64,000 bases of DNA from Candidatus Aalborgicola danicus (GTDB lineage Bacteria > Pseudomonadota > Gammaproteobacteria > Burkholderiales > Burkholderiaceae_C), in assembly GCA_016703945.1 (NCBI GenBank), contig JADJBC010000051.1, positions 124,001 through 188,000 of the forward strand, in the 5' to 3' direction. The position numbers and the translations under genes are program-made. Each line of letters starts with the position of its first letter. Position 1 is the first letter of the stretch. The notes beneath the pieces were generated by a model. It worked only from the letters and a program-made list of their open reading frames with translations, ran no database searches and was not told the origin of the DNA. Positions 61,562 through 64,000 of this stretch are shown here, one piece after another.

Positions 61562-63285
61562 AGGCCGGAATCCAATTTCTCGTCGCGCTGAGCGCGCTGC
61601 TCGCGGCTGCCGCAGCACAAGCCGCTGGTGCTGACCTGGGCCAAGTGGACAAACAACCCACCAACTGGGTTGCCATCGGCATGTTTGGCACCTTTGTGGT
61701 GGCCACGCTTTTCATCACCAAGTGGGCCGCGGGTCGCACCAAGTCGGCCGCCGACTTCTACACCGCCGGCGGTGGCATCACCGGCTTCCAGAATGGCCTG
61801 GCGATTGCCGGCGACTACATGTCGGCCGCATCCTTCCTGGGTATTTCCGCGGCCGTGATGGCTGCGGGTTATGACGGCCTGATCTACTCCATCGGCTTCC
61901 TGGTGGGCTGGCCGGTCATCACCTTCCTGATGGCCGAGCGCCTGCGCAACCTGGGCAAGTTCACCTTTGCCGACGTGGCCGGTTATCGCTTCCAGCAAAC
62001 GCCGATCCGCATTTTTGCGGCATCCGGCACGCTGGTGGTGGTGGCGTTTTACCTGATCGCCCAGATGGTGGGTGCCGGTTCGCTGATCAAACTGCTGTTT
62101 GGCCTGGAGTACTGGATGGCGGTGGTCATCGTCGGCGCGCTGATGATGATTTACGTGCTGTTTGGCGGCATGACCGCTACCACCTGGGTGCAGATCATCA
62201 AGGCCTGCCTGCTGCTGGCGGGCGTGACCTTCATGGCCTTCATGGTCATGGCGGAGTTTGGCTTCAGCTTCGAGGCGTTGTTTGCCAAGGGCGTTGAAGT
62301 CAAAACCATGATCGCCACTAACACCGGCAAGACGCCGGAAGAGGCGGCCAAAATCGGCCTGTCCGTCATGGGCCCAGGCGGCTTCGTGAAGGACCCGATC
62401 TCCGCCATCTCGTTCGGCATGGCGCTGATGTTCGGCACGGCCGGCCTGCCCCACATCCTGATGCGTTTCTTCACGGTGCCCGATGCCAAACAAGCCCGCA
62501 AGTCGGTGTTCTGGGCGACCACCTGGATCGGCTACTTTTATGTGCTGATCTTCATCATCGGTTTTGGCGCCATCACGCTGGTGCTGACCAACCCCGAGTT
62601 TGCCAACGTGGCGACGGGCGTCATCAAGGGCGGCGGCGGTTCGGCCAACATGGCAGCCGTGTTGGTAGCCAAGGCGGTCGGCGGCAACGTGTTCTACGGC
62701 TTTATCTCGGCTGTGGCGTTTGCAACCATTCTGGCGGTGGTGGCGGGTCTGACCCTGTCCGGCGCGTCCGCCGTGTCGCACGACATCTATGCCACCGTGA
62801 TCAAGAAGGGCAATGCCGACAGCGCCTCCGAGCTGAAGGTCTCCCGCATGACCACCCTGGCGCTGGGCTTCGTGGCCGTGGTGCTGGGTATTGCGTTCGA
62901 GAAGCAGAACATTGCCTTCATGGTGTCGTTGGCGTTTGCGATTGCCGCTTCGGCCAACTTCCCCGTACTGTTCATGTCGGTGCTGTGGAAAGACTGCACC
63001 ACCAAGGGTGCTGTAATTGGCGGCTTCCTGGGGCTGATCTCGTCCGTGGGCCTGACCGTGTTGTCACCATCGGTTTGGGAAGCCGTGCTGGGCAACGCCA
63101 AGGGCTCTGCCCTGTTCCCCTACTCCTCCCCCGCCCTGTTCTCCATGACCATCGGTTTTGTGGGTGTCTGGCTGTTCTCCATTCTGGACCGTAGCCCACA
63201 GGCCCAGAAAGAACGCGAAATGTTCAAAGTCCAGCAGGTTCGTTCCGAAACCGGGCTGGGTGCCTCTGGCGCGTCTGGCCACTAA
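61558..63285 (+). CDS. actP: Cation/acetate symporter ActP
   Basis: A 575-residue SSS-family permease. A signal-like first helix (FLVALSALLAAAAAQAAGAD) is followed by the ActP core: ADFYTAGGGITGFQNGLAIA, GDYMSAASFLGISAAVMAAG, FADVAGYRFQQTPIRIFAAS and VVAGLTLSGASAVSHDIYAT. It imports acetate and related short acids with Na+ or H+. Length and topology match E. coli ActP. It is cotranscribed with DUF485 through an ATGA overlap and ends in a strong terminator. Confidence 0.97.
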   Translation: MKAGIQFLVALSALLAAAAAQAAGADLGQVDKQPTNWVAIGMFGTFVVATLFITKWAAGRTKSAADFYTAGGGITGFQNGLAIAGDYMSAASFLGISAAVMAAGYDGLIYSIGFLVGWPVITFLMAERLRNLGKFTFADVAGYRFQQTPIRIFAASGTLVVVAFYLIAQMVGAGSLIKLLFGLEYWMAVVIVGALMMIYVLFGGMTATTWVQIIKACLLLAGVTFMAFMVMAEFGFSFEALFAKGVEVKTMIATNTGKTPEEAAKIGLSVMGPGGFVKDPISAISFGMALMFGTAGLPHILMRFFTVPDAKQARKSVFWATTWIGYFYVLIFIIGFGAITLVLTNPEFANVATGVIKGGGGSANMAAVLVAKAVGGNVFYGFISAVAFATILAVVAGLTLSGASAVSHDIYATVIKKGNADSASELKVSRMTTLALGFVAVVLGIAFEKQNIAFMVSLAFAIAASANFPVLFMSVLWKDCTTKGAVIGGFLGLISSVGLTVLSPSVWEAVLGNAKGSALFPYSSPALFSMTIGFVGVWLFSILDRSPQAQKEREMFKVQQVRSETGLGASGASGH

Positions 63286-63304
63286 GCCAGCGGGCTCCAT
63301 ACTG

Positions 63305-63334
63305 AAGGCCGGGTCATCCCGGCCTTTTTTTTCT
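63305..63334 (+). terminator. Terminator of the actP operon
   Basis: AAGGCCGGG-TCAT-CCCGGCC followed by eight T, about 20 bases after the actP stop codon. Confidence 0.95.
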
Positions 63335-63593
63335 GTCTAGTTTCATCTGCTGCTCATCGGTGTCGAACTTCGCCTTCCCCGTAGGGACTGTGATGGGCTT
63401 CGTGACTAAAGTCGCTTGCAGACGCACAGCCGACCGTCCACTCATTGATCTGCTGGCTCCAAACTGGCCGGTCAAACCAGCATACATTGGTCTGTTTTCG
63501 GCGCCCATTTCGGCCAAGGCGGCGTGCAGCGGGCAGTGGAAGCCCTAACGCGCTCCACGTGAGGCTTGTGCCGGCGAGATAGGTGATGCGGTG
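63335..63593. other. Intergenic stretch, no gene supported
   Basis: Between the actP terminator and the end of the cyclase gene. Short open frames exist on both strands, the longest about 67 codons on the minus strand, without ribosome sites or recognisable similarity. Nothing is called. Confidence 0.5.
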
Positions 63594-64000
63594 TCAAGCG
63601 ACGCCGAGCAGCTCCGAGGCCTCGACGTCGGCCGCCTTGCCCTTCAATTCGAAGGAGCGCGCGACGCCAAACGCGAACGCGTCGCCCGCCAACGCACGCG
63701 TGGTGTGACTCACCAACACCTGGCCGGGTTTCGCGCGCGACTCGAGCCGCGCCGCGATGTTGACCGCATCGCCAAGCACGGTGTACTCCATGCGTCGGTC
63801 CGAACCGATGCAGCCTGCGATGGCCGGGCCCGAATTGATGCCCATGCCCACGGCGATCGCCGGCCGGTCGGGGTTGGCCAAATTGAAAGCTGTGACGCGC
63901 TCGCGGATCGCGATCGCACACGAAAGCGCTCGCTGCGCCTGGTCGGGCTGCGCCAGAGGCGCGCCGAAAACCACCATCACGGCGTCGCCAATGAACTTGT
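63594..64000 (-). CDS. Adenylate/guanylate cyclase (class III) domain protein, 5' end outside window
   Basis: The C-terminal part of a class III nucleotide cyclase. From the right edge it reads KFIGDAVMVVFGAPLAQPDQ, holding the second metal-binding Asp, then VGMGINSGPAIAGCIGSDRR, MEYTVLGDAVNIAARLESRA (the transition-state Asn/Arg motif NxxxR) and the C-terminal strand GVARSFELKGKAADVE. It is expected to make cAMP from ATP. The frame is open to the edge, so the N-terminal sensor part, often CHASE2 or HAMP, is not visible. Confidence 0.93.
   Translation of the reverse strand, partial: KFIGDAVMVVFGAPLAQPDQAQRALSCAIAIRERVTAFNLANPDRPAIAVGMGINSGPAIAGCIGSDRRMEYTVLGDAVNIAARLESRAKPGQVLVSHTTRALAGDAFAFGVARSFELKGKAADVEASELLGVA

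Overview
The window is about 64 kb of GC-rich DNA from a betaproteobacterium, most likely the family Comamonadaceae (Rhodoferax/Polaromonas-like). The signs are a groESL operon behind a perfect HrcA/CIRCE operator, a pgi-tal / zwf-hexR sugar cluster, a short Coq7, Bug-type and TAXI-type solute-binding proteins, a double-length UvrA, DUF485/ActP and DUF4212 acetate-type symporter operons, and many copies of a roughly 50-bp dispersed repeat of the type TAGCCC..CGTATTCATTGCGCAAGCAGCTAT. The species call is inference.

Layout. 1-3.6 kb: end of a TAXI-TRAP solute-binding gene with its DctB/DctR-like two-component system. 3.9-6.2 kb: groES-groEL. 6.3-11.9 kb: HAD hydrolase-pgi-tal on the minus strand, divergent from zwf-hexR, with a probable HexR operator between them. 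12-19.7 kb: porin, coq7, osmC, ilvA, a 5'-nucleotidase, and a minus-strand Bug protein/deacetylase/queC group. 19.8-33.5 kb: a defence and toxin-antitoxin island. The three type I restriction genes hsdR-hsdS-(...)-hsdM are split by about 8 kb holding a DUF262-HNH nuclease, AlbA_2 proteins, a GIY-YIG remnant, Fic with an opposite-strand antitoxin-like ORF, an orphan CopG antitoxin, an AbrB/PIN pair, and an HTH/AbiEii-like pair behind a perfect 19-bp palindrome. 33.6-40.4 kb: TPR-GGDEF protein, a Q-rich secreted protein, a CpxP/R/A-like operon, an RHH protein and a DJ-1 protein. 40.5-50 kb: a duplicated mazG/uvrA-tail block flanking an AT-rich NACHT NTPase gene, then a giant tandem UvrA of about 2135 residues. 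50-64 kb: a LivK-type binding protein, an MHS transporter between two related small proteins, a DUF4212/SSS symporter operon, a DUF294-CBS protein with an exonuclease, DUF485-actP, and the end of an adenylate cyclase gene.

The most striking region is 40.5-43.7 kb. A low-GC NACHT (bacterial NLR-like) gene sits between two copies of the same mazG + uvrA-3'-end segment, so it looks like an acquired anti-phage module that could be lost by recombination between its flanks. The UvrA next to it is a head-to-tail fusion of two UvrA units, with four Walker A and four LSGGE signatures. Its linkers and insertion domains have absorbed a REPIN, three copies of a roughly 75-bp linker repeat and one copy of the 50-bp dispersed repeat, all without a stop codon.

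Caution. Ten genes between 19.8 and 50 kb are broken by about 22 small indels, mainly in homopolymers. In every case small edits restore a reading frame of normal length, whereas the genes outside that interval are intact. This pattern points to sequencing or assembly error more than to gene decay. These genes are listed as pseudogenes on the sequence as given, but many may be functional.
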